From IMG/VR virus record IMGVR_UViG_3300030109_000544, positions 481 through 61,686 of that record: a stretch of 61,206 nt of DNA. One strand, given 5' to 3'. Numbering within the stretch: the first letter of the stretch is position 1; every line of letters begins with the position of its first letter. Made by a program: the position numbers and the translations under genes. This stretch comes from a virus. The notes beneath the pieces are model-generated. The model saw only the letters and a list, made by a program, of their open reading frames with translations, was not told the origin of the DNA and did not search any database. This document shows positions 45,276-54,881 of this stretch, in pieces.

Positions 45276-47324
45276 TTACGGTCCTGAAGGCGCAGGTCTA
45301 CTACCAATGACTCTAGCTCCAGACCCAGAACCAGACCCAGAACCAGAACCAGACCCGGCAGGCATATTACCTAAAACACCCGACTGTCGAAGAGAGTAAA
45401 TCTTGAGCGAGTTGTAGGTTTCAAGCGTACTGTTGGCGAGGCCGCGAACCTGATTCTTTATTTGTTCTCGAAGTTGTCTTGCTTTTTCTGCACTTTCTGC
45501 ATCGTTTTTAGTCTCTAGCCTACGCAGCACAGGATTATCTCGTAGCGCGTCTTGAAGTAACTCATCGTATTTTTGGTTAATACTAGCAATATTGAGTTCA
45601 ATTTTGTCGATTACTTCTACCCAAGAGCTTCTGTTTTTAGCTCTACCAATCATGGACTTGATAGAGTTTGCTTCTGCCTCTAGCCTACCCTGCATGTTAG
45701 CAATATCGGCTTTTAGTTTATTACCAGCATTAGACGTTAACACACCTATCAGGTCTCTCCGGTATCGAGCATCCTCCGCTAGATTTTCAGTATCTGCTTT
45801 CAAGAATCCAATCGCGTCTTTAGTCAAGTTAGTCCGCATATTGTTGATTAGCTGCTGATTGTTTTTAGCCGCCTCTTTTCTAGCGTTTTCAGATAGTTCG
45901 TATTGTTTATCGCCTGAAACAAGTGACCGACCGCTAACTGCTAAGTCATCCTTAATACCCACATCTTCACGTGCAAACACGTTAGCAAGATCAACTTGCT
46001 CCTGCATCCTATCAGCCGCACGCATATCTGAGGAAGCACGCCCGATATTAGCAAGAGCGCCTTGACCCCCAGCACGAGCGAGAAGATCGTAGAACCGGTT
46101 ATTTGCCCTGCTGGCCGCATTGCGTTCGTTTAGGTCTCGTTGCTGCCGTACTTGTTCTGCGCGTATCTTGGCAATACCAGATCTGTTTTGGAATTCATCG
46201 GCCTGTGCTTGGCGAGCAAGTCTCTCTGCTTCAGAATCTCTGTTTTCCTCTGTAAGATTCCTAGCGTAGCGGCCTTGTTCTTTCCCTGCTATATCTGCTA
46301 TGCGTCCGGGCGTAACTGCTTGGCCTCTATAGGTTATGTCTCTACCCCTTTCTACGGAATCTGTAGGTATGACAGGAGCCCTAATCGGTGAGAACGCGGT
46401 AGAGATACCACCACCAGCAGGAGGAGGCACATTAAAGTCAGTAGCTCCACCTACTACATTAGGAACAGGGGGCTGGCCTGCAGGAGGTTGGCCCCCCATT
46501 GCATTTGGCTGTCGCATATCTTGAGCGACCATTGAAGCTGTGTTAACGGGGGGTTGGGCCGCAGAGGCGGAAAATGGGCCTGCGCGGGCGGCTAAAGTTT
46601 GTAGTATATTTTGGCTATCTGCAACAGCGGCAGCTTTTTGCCGGGCAAGTTCGTTTGATTCTGCGGCGGTTCCAAACGCATAAGCTAGTCCGCGTCGAAG
46701 CAGTCCCGGCCCTGCTACAGCTCTACGGCGTGCTTCATCCCTGACAGCAGCATCTGCGTTGCCTGCCGAAAATAAATCCCTACGAAGACCCGACTGCTCC
46801 GGGTCAATGGATTGCAATAATCGTGCCTGATTTTCAGCACTAAACCCTGCAAACTGCTCTTTTGTTATGTTTACGCCCCGTTCTTTTAGTTCAGCAAGCT
46901 GTGCGTCCGTAATGTCACCCCCGTTTGCAAAACTAACGATACCACCGCTCTGCATACGCATGTTTGGTGCGGGCTGGCCTGCAACGCCGGTCATTTGCTG
47001 GCGGGCGGGGGGAGCGCCTGCGGCTGCTCTCTGTATATTCTGTTGCTGTTGACGTTGGCGTTGCGCGGCAACACCACCCACCTGCTTAACAAGGTCGTCT
47101 TTTGTACGATCTACAGCCTCTACCCCACGTTGTTCGGCAATGGTCTGGGGGTTCTGCTCCATAGACATCTGCAACTCTCGGGCTGCGGCATCTTTTTCAG
47201 ACTTAATCTTCTGCAATGCTAACAGGTCCAGAAGATCTTGGTTCATCTGGTAATTCTTCTGCAGCGCGGCGGGGTTGTTCCGGTACGCATCCGCTTTTTC
47301 CTGCACCATACGATCAATAGTCAT
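45276..47324 (-). CDS. Internal virion protein, Gln/Ala-rich
   Basis: A 682-residue helical protein: MTIDRMVQEKADAYRNNPAA, then KIKSEKDAAARELQMSMEQN and QRQRQQQQNIQRAAAGAPPA. A short motif SGGIVSFANGGD occurs near residue 127, then ITDAQLAELKERGVNITKEQ. The C-terminal third has long coiled coils and ends in a GSGSGSGSGSG linker plus ARVIGSRPAPSGP. No enzymatic motif. Location between the polyvalent protein and other internal virion genes supports an ejection-complex role. AGGA precedes the ATG at 47324. Confidence 0.7.
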   Translation of the reverse strand: MTIDRMVQEKADAYRNNPAALQKNYQMNQDLLDLLALQKIKSEKDAAARELQMSMEQNPQTIAEQRGVEAVDRTKDDLVKQVGGVAAQRQRQQQQNIQRAAAGAPPARQQMTGVAGQPAPNMRMQSGGIVSFANGGDITDAQLAELKERGVNITKEQFAGFSAENQARLLQSIDPEQSGLRRDLFSAGNADAAVRDEARRRAVAGPGLLRRGLAYAFGTAAESNELARQKAAAVADSQNILQTLAARAGPFSASAAQPPVNTASMVAQDMRQPNAMGGQPPAGQPPVPNVVGGATDFNVPPPAGGGISTAFSPIRAPVIPTDSVERGRDITYRGQAVTPGRIADIAGKEQGRYARNLTEENRDSEAERLARQAQADEFQNRSGIAKIRAEQVRQQRDLNERNAASRANNRFYDLLARAGGQGALANIGRASSDMRAADRMQEQVDLANVFAREDVGIKDDLAVSGRSLVSGDKQYELSENARKEAAKNNQQLINNMRTNLTKDAIGFLKADTENLAEDARYRRDLIGVLTSNAGNKLKADIANMQGRLEAEANSIKSMIGRAKNRSSWVEVIDKIELNIASINQKYDELLQDALRDNPVLRRLETKNDAESAEKARQLREQIKNQVRGLANSTLETYNSLKIYSLRQSGVLGNMPAGSGSGSGSGSGSGARVIGSRPAPSGP

Positions 47325-47336
47325 AATTAAATCCTA

Positions 47337-48335
47337 TTAATAGGCTTCAAATAGAGTGTTTTCGTCACCAAAACCGAAGTAATCTTGTGTTGCGTTAGTT
47401 GCCGCCGCATTAAACCCACCAGTGTCCGTACCGCTATTCCCAAACAGACCGCTAATAAGGCCACCGATACCGCCTTCTCCTAAGATGCTCGTTGCTATAC
47501 CTTGTGATCCCGAAGTACCAGTAAGGATGTTAGCAAGGGCGCTAGGTTGCGCGTAGCTGTAACTCTGGGCGGCAAGAGGCAAACCCTGTAGAAGCGACTG
47601 TTGGAACTGAATTTGTTTGTATGGGAACGCTTGCTCAAAGTCGAACTGCTCTTTATCAGCTTCAATACCTTCTTGTTCGATTGCTCGTTGTTGGCGACCA
47701 AGTTCGGCTTGCCGCTGTAGCGCGTTCAAACCATACACATTTGTCTGGTTTTGCGCCTGCATTGCGCGGTTCTGTTCAGCATTGAACTGCTGTTGAGCTT
47801 TGTTGTAGGCGTCCAGATAACCTAACCCGGTAATTTCTGCGGCTTTGTCCAAGTATGCACGATCAAGCTCAGACTCCATAACAGCCTGACGACCAGCACC
47901 GTAAGCGCCTGCACGGGTTAACCTACTCGCGTTATCAATACGTTTAAGCTGCTGCTGTCGGTTTAGTTCGTCTAGTTGTGGCTGCAACGCAGTCTGCACA
48001 TACGGGTTCATGTACTGCGTAGCTTGTTCTGCGCCAAACGTCTGGGGTGTAAACGCTGTCATCTGCTCCGTAGGCACCGCTAGATTGGCAACACCTTGGA
48101 ATGCGGCGGTTTGAGCTGCGCTCTCGCCCGCCGTAAGTGGCCCCATGTACGCTTCAAACGGTGTGCTGCCTACAGCCTGTCCGCGCCCTAGCATTTCTGT
48201 TACATAGGGGCCGACCCAGTTAGAAAGAGAAGACTCCATACCAGTCTTCTTACCAATCGTGCTCTCAGGAGCCGTAGCCGTTGCGGTGCCTTGTTGTCTG
48301 TTTACACCCGCTTGTGTTTGCTGTCCGTTTGCCAT
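47337..48335 (-). CDS. Internal virion / DNA ejection protein
   Basis: A 332-residue protein: WVGPYVTEMLGRGQAVGSTP, FEAYMGPLTAGESAAQTAAF, QYMNPYVQTALQPQLDELNR, RQAVMESELDRAYLDKAAEI, then a Gln-rich helical segment and a Gly/Ala-rich C-terminus (ILGEGGIGGLISGLFGNSG) that could interact with membranes. The pattern PYxxxxLxxxQ.....YxGPLTAG.S..Q is familiar from ejection proteins of marine podoviruses. Likely part of the injected trans-envelope conduit. Confidence 0.7.
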   Translation of the reverse strand: MANGQQTQAGVNRQQGTATATAPESTIGKKTGMESSLSNWVGPYVTEMLGRGQAVGSTPFEAYMGPLTAGESAAQTAAFQGVANLAVPTEQMTAFTPQTFGAEQATQYMNPYVQTALQPQLDELNRQQQLKRIDNASRLTRAGAYGAGRQAVMESELDRAYLDKAAEITGLGYLDAYNKAQQQFNAEQNRAMQAQNQTNVYGLNALQRQAELGRQQRAIEQEGIEADKEQFDFEQAFPYKQIQFQQSLLQGLPLAAQSYSYAQPSALANILTGTSGSQGIATSILGEGGIGGLISGLFGNSGTDTGGFNAAATNATQDYFGFGDENTLFEAY

Positions 48336-48344
48336 ATCTATCTC

Positions 48345-48959
48345 CTACGCCGGTAGGAACTTGGCAGGATCAATCTCTTTACCCTGCTTCGTTGTACCAG
48401 TGCGAGCTTTGCGGACGCGATCCATCATGTCGTACAGTTCTTTTGCGCCTGCGTCAGAATTACCGTTACCAAGATGACTTACAACGTCAGCAGGGACAAC
48501 AAACTCGCCGTCGCTTAACATTGCTTCCTGCTCACCTTCAATGCTTGCAGGCACCTCATCAGCCATACCATCACTAGCGCCATCGAGATATCTACCTTCT
48601 CTCAACCCAGCGATACCCCCCGCAGCCATACCGGTGCCGACAGGTAGAGTCCTACGTGCCGGATTGTTAAGGTTTAGCGCAGCAAGCCCTTCTGCGCTCA
48701 TGGGTGCAGGTTGCGAGCCTCTCGGTACAAACCTAGCCTCAGTAAAGTAACGCTGCCCACTACTTCCGGGGCGGCGGGTAGGGTCATATGTACCCGGCAC
48801 GCGCTCTCGTACCATGTCATATTCTGGAATTTCGCCTTGGTACCCTACTTTTTGTATCTGTGGATCATTAAGGCCAAAATACTCTGCCCCGGCGCTTATA
48901 CCTAAGTTAACAAGTTTGTCGGCAGTACCACTGCTTAGTAAGTCGTCAAACCAACTCAT
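48345..48959 (-). CDS. Virion-associated protein with GGIAGLREGRY motif
   Basis: A 204-residue protein: MSWFDDLLSSGTADKLVNLG, EYFGLNDPQIQKVGYQGEIP, YDPTRRPGSSGQRYFTEARF, MAAGGIAGLREGRYLDGASD, GMADEVPASIEGEQEAMLSD, GEFVVPADVVSHLGNGNSDA. The C-terminus, TGTTKQGKEIDPAKFLPA, is a strongly conserved end in related phage proteins. This family is frequent among internal virion genes of marine phages. The MLSDGEFVVPADVVSxLG segment resembles the conserved region of intact phage tail-related proteins. It overlaps the upstream 1,701-residue gene by 4 nt. Confidence 0.7.
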   Translation of the reverse strand: MSWFDDLLSSGTADKLVNLGISAGAEYFGLNDPQIQKVGYQGEIPEYDMVRERVPGTYDPTRRPGSSGQRYFTEARFVPRGSQPAPMSAEGLAALNLNNPARRTLPVGTGMAAGGIAGLREGRYLDGASDGMADEVPASIEGEQEAMLSDGEFVVPADVVSHLGNGNSDAGAKELYDMMDRVRKARTGTTKQGKEIDPAKFLPA

Positions 48960-51900
48960 CGTCTACCTCCTAGGGCGCTTACAATCCCGCCCTGTGCTGC
49001 TGCATTACGTTGCGTAAAAGGATCGACGAACAACCCCTCTTGCTGTGGTGTGGCAAAGATACTTTCACCAAACGGATCATACACATAGTCAATGCTCGCC
49101 GGGTCTGGCGCTTTAACCTCTACAGGAGATGTTTCGAGTAGCTGCTGCATGTATGCCTGTTGGTTCTGTTGCGTCTGCCTTTTAAGCCTCTCGGCTTCCT
49201 GAGTTTGTATTTGTTGCTGCAGTTGCTGTTGCATCTGCGTTTGTTGCTGTATCTGACCTTGTATGCCTGTAGCAGCAAATTGGCTGGTTGGAGCTAACTG
49301 CGTCTGCGGTACTGTACCAGCCATAACCTGTTCTAGCATAGTTTGGTCTGCAATATCCACTACATTATCGGCATTTACGTCATATTGTAGCTGTTCTTGA
49401 GTAAACGGTGTGGGTTCTGTTAACACCTCTTGCTGCGCTATAATGTCGGCAACAAAATCTACATCGCTAGTTGTAACTTCTTGCCCCGACTTACCAAGTA
49501 TATTAGCGATGCTGTTATAGGTAGCAACGGGCAAAGCCTCTTGTGCGCGTCTGGTAAGTTCGTCTTCGGCATACTGCCCTGCCAAACGGGTTATATCGGC
49601 AGGTAACGCATCAAAGAACCCTGCCGTTTCAAAAGCAGTTCTAGCCTCGTCTTCTGTAACCGCTAGCGGGTCAAACTCTGTCGTAAGCGCCTGTTCCTGC
49701 GTTGTCTGGAACGTGGGATCGTTAGCCTGCGCTATAAACCGAGTAAGCTCGTCTTCTGTAGGCGTATAATTCTGGTCAGCAAAAAATTGTTCTGCTTCGC
49801 TTCGTGTAACCTGTCGAGGGTCTACATAAGGATCAACTGTTCCAAGCTGTGTAGTCTGGAAATCAGGACCACCTTGGCCCGTAAATAACGCTACTTCAGA
49901 CTGATCCGGTCTGTACCCAAGGCTGGCAAAGTAGTTTAACACTTCATCAGTTGTTGTCTGACGAGGGTCTACATACGGGTCGATTGTAGGAAGCTGGGTG
50001 GCATCCGGGGTTTGCCCCGTAAACTGCTGTATTTCTGTCTGGGAAGGCCCATACCCGAGGCCAGCAAAGTAGTTCGCAACCTCGTCTGCATCAGTGTAGT
50101 TCTGGTCGATAAAATCATCAATGCCCGCTCGTAGGACATCAGTGCTTGTTGCTGGTGGAGCATCTGGTGTTTGAGTTACGTCAGGTGCAGCGCCTACAAA
50201 CCGTTGTATATCCGCAGAAGAGGGTACAAACGGAATACCCGCTGTATTCTCAGCAAACCCGGACTGCACTTCACCGAGCGTGTTGTAGCTGTTGTTATTA
50301 GCAGCGTTAAGTATGTCTACAGCGGTGTTAAACCTATATACACCATCAGGATCTTGGGCTACGTCTATGGTGGTCCCGTCAAACTGATAGTCTGACTCAT
50401 ACCCAAATACCTCTCTAATCTTAGTCTCACCAGCGGCACGAACTTCTGGGTTAGACGATCCAGCGTCGTTGGCAGCTTGGTTTACCGTAGGATTAAGGTT
50501 TACAAGCGCGTTACCCAAAACGTTGTTTGTATTGTATACGTATGGTGGTCCTAGTCTTCTATCATCCTCTAACGATAGTTTCCCCGGTCCCGGTGTTGGA
50601 CCCCCACTTGGCGTATCAAGCGGTGACGGAGGTCTGGGTTCTCCTCCCGAAAGTGCGTTGTACACGCTGCCTGCAGCTACAATAGAAGTGGACGTACCAG
50701 TACCTGCCAACGCCCCTAACACAGAATTTGCGGTTAAGAGGTTACCTAAATCATCGTACGCCCCGCCCGGCTTAAATAGTTCGGAATCGGGGTTTATTTC
50801 TTTTACAGCTTGGTAATTAAAGTAGGCAGATGCACCTTCTTCTACCCCTTCCGAAACACCCTCACCTACAATACCGGCAGCTTTTTTAGCTAGATTATCG
50901 AGGGCGTACTTCATCTTTTGCCCGCCAACAACGCTCGACACAAGTTTGTCACCGGGATCAAACACACGACCAATTGTGCCTTCTATGGCCGCTGCCATAA
51001 GGCCGTTAGTTATGGCATATTCTTGCGCTCTGGCTGACGCTGCCTCCGGTGTCATCCCCGGCAACTTCATCAACTCATCAAAGGTTATAGCATACGTTTC
51101 GCCCGCAGTAGCACCAGCAGTCTCAAGCACTTGCAGGCCCGCGTTCGATCCCCACGCAGCGCGGCTACCCCATTTTCGAGAAACTTGTTTAACTGTGTCT
51201 TCCGCAAATTCTTTACCTATTTGCCTACCAACATACACTCCGCCTTTAACTCCAGCTTTAACTGCTGTGCCTATACCTGCAGAAGCAAGTAATAACGGTA
51301 CCTCTTGTATAATTTCTTTAGCTATTATTTCTCTCAACACCACACTTCGGTATTTAGGGTCAAGCAGTCCTTCACCAATAGCTTCAAGAGTTCCTACAAT
51401 ACCTTCAGCACTTTGATAGCTTTTGTTCCATTCTTTTACTAAATTATTATATTCTTCCGGCTGTGTGGCTGTAGCAATACCAATCATTGCCTGAGTAGCT
51501 TTACCCAAATTGGTTGTTCGGGCGTCTATGGGGTTATTTCGGCTGTTGCGGAAGAAACTAACAATCCCGTTAAAACCACTTAGTAGCTCCCCGCCAGCGC
51601 CCAGCACAGTGCCAGCATTTTTACGGACCCCATCTAGGTCACCTACATCAATCCCGTACTCTTCCTTAATTTTGGCTCTGTTAGTGTCTAGGTACTCAAT
51701 AGTGTCTTTAACACCTATGGAAAGATCTACGAGGCTACGAGAGAATAAGCCTAATTTGTTGTACTCTTCTTCGTTTAGTTTTAATTTACCCGCAGCGTCT
51801 ATTGCTGCAACGGGATTTATCTTGGCTACTTCGACTAGTGTAGGCGGTGGAGGTGGCAAGGGCTGTCTGTAGATTATTCCGGGTGCCTTACCTGCTTGTG

Positions 51901-54061
51901 ACATAGGAACAACAGTGCCATCAGGCAGTACATCTCCGCCAACCGCTAACCTTTGTAATTCTGCGCCACTTTCACTATCCAGCACAATGTATTGGTTTGT
52001 AGTCGGGCTGAATACCGTACGAGTTTTGGTGTTAAACTCTGGATTAAATGCAGGCTCAGTCCAATTAACGTCTTCGGTTGTAAATTGAAGGGCGCGTTGT
52101 CCGCCACCGGACGCAGAAGCCGCATACTGAAGTGACTTATTTACAGCAACTAAACGAGCTTTACCCGAAGCTATGTCGGCATCTGTAGTGCCGGGAGCTT
52201 TAGCTATTGGTTCAGCTACTGCCTCTACCGCGCTCCAAGATAGGTCAGGAGCGTCGTTGATATAAGCATTTATAGCCGCTACAACCGGAGTAAGGGTCGG
52301 ATCTGCAGATAAGTCAAGATTTCCTAAGTCAAGATTTCTGGCTGCGTTTAAATCGTCTCCGATTGCTGCTTTTGTTACAGCTACAAGACCAGCTTCAAAC
52401 TTGTCTAGATCTTCTAAACTTCGCCATTTTTTGTCTTCTTGAGAAACCGCTAAACTATAAAGTTTTTGTTTCAGTATTTCATCTACTGCTACGTTATGTT
52501 CTTGCCTGTTAACAGGGTTTGACCGACCTGTAGCGAGCCAATGCCCGTGAGCATCGGTGTCAGATGGTAGATTGTTTAGCTCTCGGTATTCTGTTTCGTT
52601 AAAGGCACCTTTCGTTATTGCTTCTGTAAATCCTTTATTAGCTACTACGTACAGAGGCTCAACAGCTTGATCCAAGTATTCTTGATCTGTAAACAACTTC
52701 TCTTGCGCTGCAGAAACTTTTTCCATTTCCGCGTTATACAAGAGCACCTGTCTATCGTACTCAGAGCGAAGCGCACCTAGTGAAGCCGTTACCTCTTTGT
52801 ATTTCGCATTCCACGCATTAAGCCTATCGTACGCCGCCCTATCGGTACGCCCACCAGCCTCGAAGGCGTCTCTTTCTTTCTCCCACTCTTCATAACTATA
52901 GAACCCCTCAACCCGCCCTTCTCTTAGAGCTTCGGCTTGATCTATCACCAAATTAACAGGTTCGGCGGCTGCATCGACTAGAATCGCTTGTGTTTCTACC
53001 TTGCCCAAAGCCTCTTCATATGCAGTCGAGCTACCCGCTATGTTGTCGAAAAGACGTTCTAGACCCCCATCAGTAATATCATCTACGGCTTTGTTAAGGT
53101 CTTCTTGGAACACACCAGAGAGACTAGCTTTATATGCTTCGTAGGGGTCTGCGCCTGTATAGGCTGTCCTAGAGACATCACTTATAACTTTAGCTACCTG
53201 TGCCGCAGACTTATCAGATATACCTGTAAGATCTGCAAGTGCCGACGACGTGGCTCTCGACGCAATGGCAGCGGACGTAACTACAGCGGCTAACTGTTTG
53301 TCTTCCGGTAGTTCGCCGGTCATAGCCAAACTGGATATGCTTGCCCCGGCAGCACTTGTTATTACGTCTTGTACTATTTCCGGTATTGAGTCCCAAGTAT
53401 CAACTATATCAGCTAGCTCAATACCAACAGACTCCGTTGCAGCGTTGAAGTTATCTACAAATTCGCTGCTTTCAAAGTACTCCATCCCAACATCGGCGGC
53501 TCCATACCCGGTACCGTCAACGGCAACTTCTGCCTCACTAGCCGCTATACCTTCTCGTATATAAGCGCCAGCTTCGGAAAAAGAAGCACGGCCAGCCCCA
53601 CTAGCTGCTCCCATCAGGGCGGCGCTAGCAATATCTCCTCCGGTAGCTACTGCTGTAATCACACCCCGAGTAGCTCCGGCAGCGGCCTCTCCGGCAATTC
53701 TACCTACTGCTTCACTACCAACGGCACTGCCTACCTCTGCCCCAACGACTTCACCTACCATAGGCCCAACTTTAGCGCCTGCATAAGACGCAGCTACCGC
53801 GAGAGCTATGTCCCCTATATTGCCGCCTTGTATGGCTGTACTAGCCCCATTTATAAGAGGAACCGCCCAAGCATTTCCGGTAGCGACGGCAGCAATAGTA
53901 GCGATAGTTGTTAGGGGGTCGGATACCATCCCCTTAACAACACCCACAGCCATATCAATGACAGGCTCAAGGATATCATCTACGGCGAAATCTACGACAC
54001 TATCTACCGCATCCCCGACCCACTTAGCGGCCTTTTTAAGAGGTTTTGTAACGGGGGCCAT
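48956..54061 (-). CDS. Giant internal virion protein
   Basis: A 1,701-residue protein. The N-terminus (WVGDAVDSVVDFAVDDILEP, GMVSDPLTTIATIAAVATGN) has Ala/Gly/Val-rich hydrophobic segments (residues ~40-170) that may form membrane helices after ejection. Middle parts are helical and charged (YEEWEKERDAFEAGGRTDRA; IIAKEIIQEVPLLLASAGIG). Residues ~1280-1496 hold about four repeats of ~50 residues, then a dockerin-like DVNADNVVDIADQTML at 1561-1576, a Gln-rich coil (~1590-1640) and the end AAQGGIVSALGGRR. No tape-measure features and no tail tube gene nearby. Probably a core ejection protein comparable in size to T7 gp15/gp16-type proteins. Confidence 0.7.
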   Translation of the reverse strand: MAPVTKPLKKAAKWVGDAVDSVVDFAVDDILEPVIDMAVGVVKGMVSDPLTTIATIAAVATGNAWAVPLINGASTAIQGGNIGDIALAVAASYAGAKVGPMVGEVVGAEVGSAVGSEAVGRIAGEAAAGATRGVITAVATGGDIASAALMGAASGAGRASFSEAGAYIREGIAASEAEVAVDGTGYGAADVGMEYFESSEFVDNFNAATESVGIELADIVDTWDSIPEIVQDVITSAAGASISSLAMTGELPEDKQLAAVVTSAAIASRATSSALADLTGISDKSAAQVAKVISDVSRTAYTGADPYEAYKASLSGVFQEDLNKAVDDITDGGLERLFDNIAGSSTAYEEALGKVETQAILVDAAAEPVNLVIDQAEALREGRVEGFYSYEEWEKERDAFEAGGRTDRAAYDRLNAWNAKYKEVTASLGALRSEYDRQVLLYNAEMEKVSAAQEKLFTDQEYLDQAVEPLYVVANKGFTEAITKGAFNETEYRELNNLPSDTDAHGHWLATGRSNPVNRQEHNVAVDEILKQKLYSLAVSQEDKKWRSLEDLDKFEAGLVAVTKAAIGDDLNAARNLDLGNLDLSADPTLTPVVAAINAYINDAPDLSWSAVEAVAEPIAKAPGTTDADIASGKARLVAVNKSLQYAASASGGGQRALQFTTEDVNWTEPAFNPEFNTKTRTVFSPTTNQYIVLDSESGAELQRLAVGGDVLPDGTVVPMSQAGKAPGIIYRQPLPPPPPTLVEVAKINPVAAIDAAGKLKLNEEEYNKLGLFSRSLVDLSIGVKDTIEYLDTNRAKIKEEYGIDVGDLDGVRKNAGTVLGAGGELLSGFNGIVSFFRNSRNNPIDARTTNLGKATQAMIGIATATQPEEYNNLVKEWNKSYQSAEGIVGTLEAIGEGLLDPKYRSVVLREIIAKEIIQEVPLLLASAGIGTAVKAGVKGGVYVGRQIGKEFAEDTVKQVSRKWGSRAAWGSNAGLQVLETAGATAGETYAITFDELMKLPGMTPEAASARAQEYAITNGLMAAAIEGTIGRVFDPGDKLVSSVVGGQKMKYALDNLAKKAAGIVGEGVSEGVEEGASAYFNYQAVKEINPDSELFKPGGAYDDLGNLLTANSVLGALAGTGTSTSIVAAGSVYNALSGGEPRPPSPLDTPSGGPTPGPGKLSLEDDRRLGPPYVYNTNNVLGNALVNLNPTVNQAANDAGSSNPEVRAAGETKIREVFGYESDYQFDGTTIDVAQDPDGVYRFNTAVDILNAANNNSYNTLGEVQSGFAENTAGIPFVPSSADIQRFVGAAPDVTQTPDAPPATSTDVLRAGIDDFIDQNYTDADEVANYFAGLGYGPSQTEIQQFTGQTPDATQLPTIDPYVDPRQTTTDEVLNYFASLGYRPDQSEVALFTGQGGPDFQTTQLGTVDPYVDPRQVTRSEAEQFFADQNYTPTEDELTRFIAQANDPTFQTTQEQALTTEFDPLAVTEDEARTAFETAGFFDALPADITRLAGQYAEDELTRRAQEALPVATYNSIANILGKSGQEVTTSDVDFVADIIAQQEVLTEPTPFTQEQLQYDVNADNVVDIADQTMLEQVMAGTVPQTQLAPTSQFAATGIQGQIQQQTQMQQQLQQQIQTQEAERLKRQTQQNQQAYMQQLLETSPVEVKAPDPASIDYVYDPFGESIFATPQQEGLFVDPFTQRNAAAQGGIVSALGGRR
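49574..50224 (-). repeat. ~50-residue tandem protein repeats in the giant virion protein
   Basis: Units follow T-x-x-E-(x)3-(F/Y)F-(x)3-GY-x-P-(x)3-E-(I/V)-(x)2-FxGQ, then a linker such as QLxTxDPYVDPRQ (two near-identical copies). The last units are divergent. Each unit looks like a small helical hairpin; possibly peptidoglycan- or protein-binding modules. Confidence 0.75.
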
Positions 54062-54553
54062 CTAGGAAACCCTCGGCATCGGGTCTTTACCGACTTTAAA
54101 GTATGTTATGTAATCACTTTCAGCGTAAGGGTCTGTATCATCTATTGCTATATAGATTCTGCTATCAGTGTTGTTTTTTACTATTCGCTGTAATAATTGC
54201 ATTAGTTTCAACACTTCTGATCCAGTAAACGAAGTACTGTAATGAGTTATACCTTTTTTCCGCAAATACTCCATATATTCAAGGCAGTTATTAAGGAAGT
54301 TTTTACCTGTATCTACATTAAAGGCACGTCCAACCATTTTGTTTTTGTTGGCTCCTACACCACGATTTGCCAAGAACACAGTATTACCAAACTGAACAGT
54401 ATCAGCAGTATCGAGCGTACCCTCTTTGGCAATAATTGCTAATGCGGTGGCAATAGGAGTATCACCAGTCCCAAGCTGATCTATCGTCTTGGTTATAATC
54501 TCACCGCTTTGTAACTGCTTATCGTTACTGTTTATGGTTTCCATCCGAGCCAT
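54062..54553 (-). CDS. Unknown tail-region protein
   Basis: A 163-residue protein, starting MARMETINSNDKQLQSGEII (ATG at 54553; a TTG 15 nt upstream is possible). Contains ALAIIAKEGTLDTADTVQFG, NVDTGKNFLNNCLEYMEYLR, FTGSEVLKLMQLLQRIVKNN and IDDTDPYAESDYITYFKVGK. The layout suggests an alpha/beta protein with the C-terminal strand rich in Asp/Tyr. No family recognised, although similar proteins occur near gp10-like genes in marine phages. No transmembrane segment. Confidence 0.6.
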   Translation of the reverse strand: MARMETINSNDKQLQSGEIITKTIDQLGTGDTPIATALAIIAKEGTLDTADTVQFGNTVFLANRGVGANKNKMVGRAFNVDTGKNFLNNCLEYMEYLRKKGITHYSTSFTGSEVLKLMQLLQRIVKNNTDSRIYIAIDDTDPYAESDYITYFKVGKDPMPRVS

Positions 54554-54560
54554 ACTAAAA

Positions 54561-54881
54561 CTACCCAATCTCTAGGAAACTAGCGACCACGTGCAGCCTG
54601 TTAGCTGTAGCTGCAGTAACTTTTAAAATCTCGCCTTCTGTAACTACTAGCGGTGCGGTCAACAACTCTACCGTGGTATTCGCTCCTATTGCTTTCACCT
54701 TAAATAAACTAAATACAGAAGCACCGTTAGTAAGCGTAACAGTTATAGTATCCGCATTACCAGAATCTTCAGATACTAATATAGACTTAAATATAGCGGT
54801 AGTAGCCGTAGGGCACGTGTACAGAGTAGTTACACTCGTAGCCGTAAGGTCTAGTTTAGCGTTTTTATAGTTATTAGCCAT
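54561..54881 (-). CDS. Small beta-rich virion protein
   Basis: A 106-residue protein from ATG at 54881, whose ATG overlaps the upstream stop (TAATG). MANNYKNAKLDLTATSVTTL, YTCPTATTAIFKSILVSEDS, TITVTLTNGASVFSLFKVKA, TTVELLTAPLVVTEGEILKV. The alternating hydrophobic pattern suggests a beta sandwich, often found for small head-tail or decoration proteins (the TATxxTTLYTCPA pattern recurs in marine phages). Function unknown. Confidence 0.7.
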   Translation of the reverse strand: MANNYKNAKLDLTATSVTTLYTCPTATTAIFKSILVSEDSGNADTITVTLTNGASVFSLFKVKAIGANTTVELLTAPLVVTEGEILKVTAATANRLHVVASFLEIG

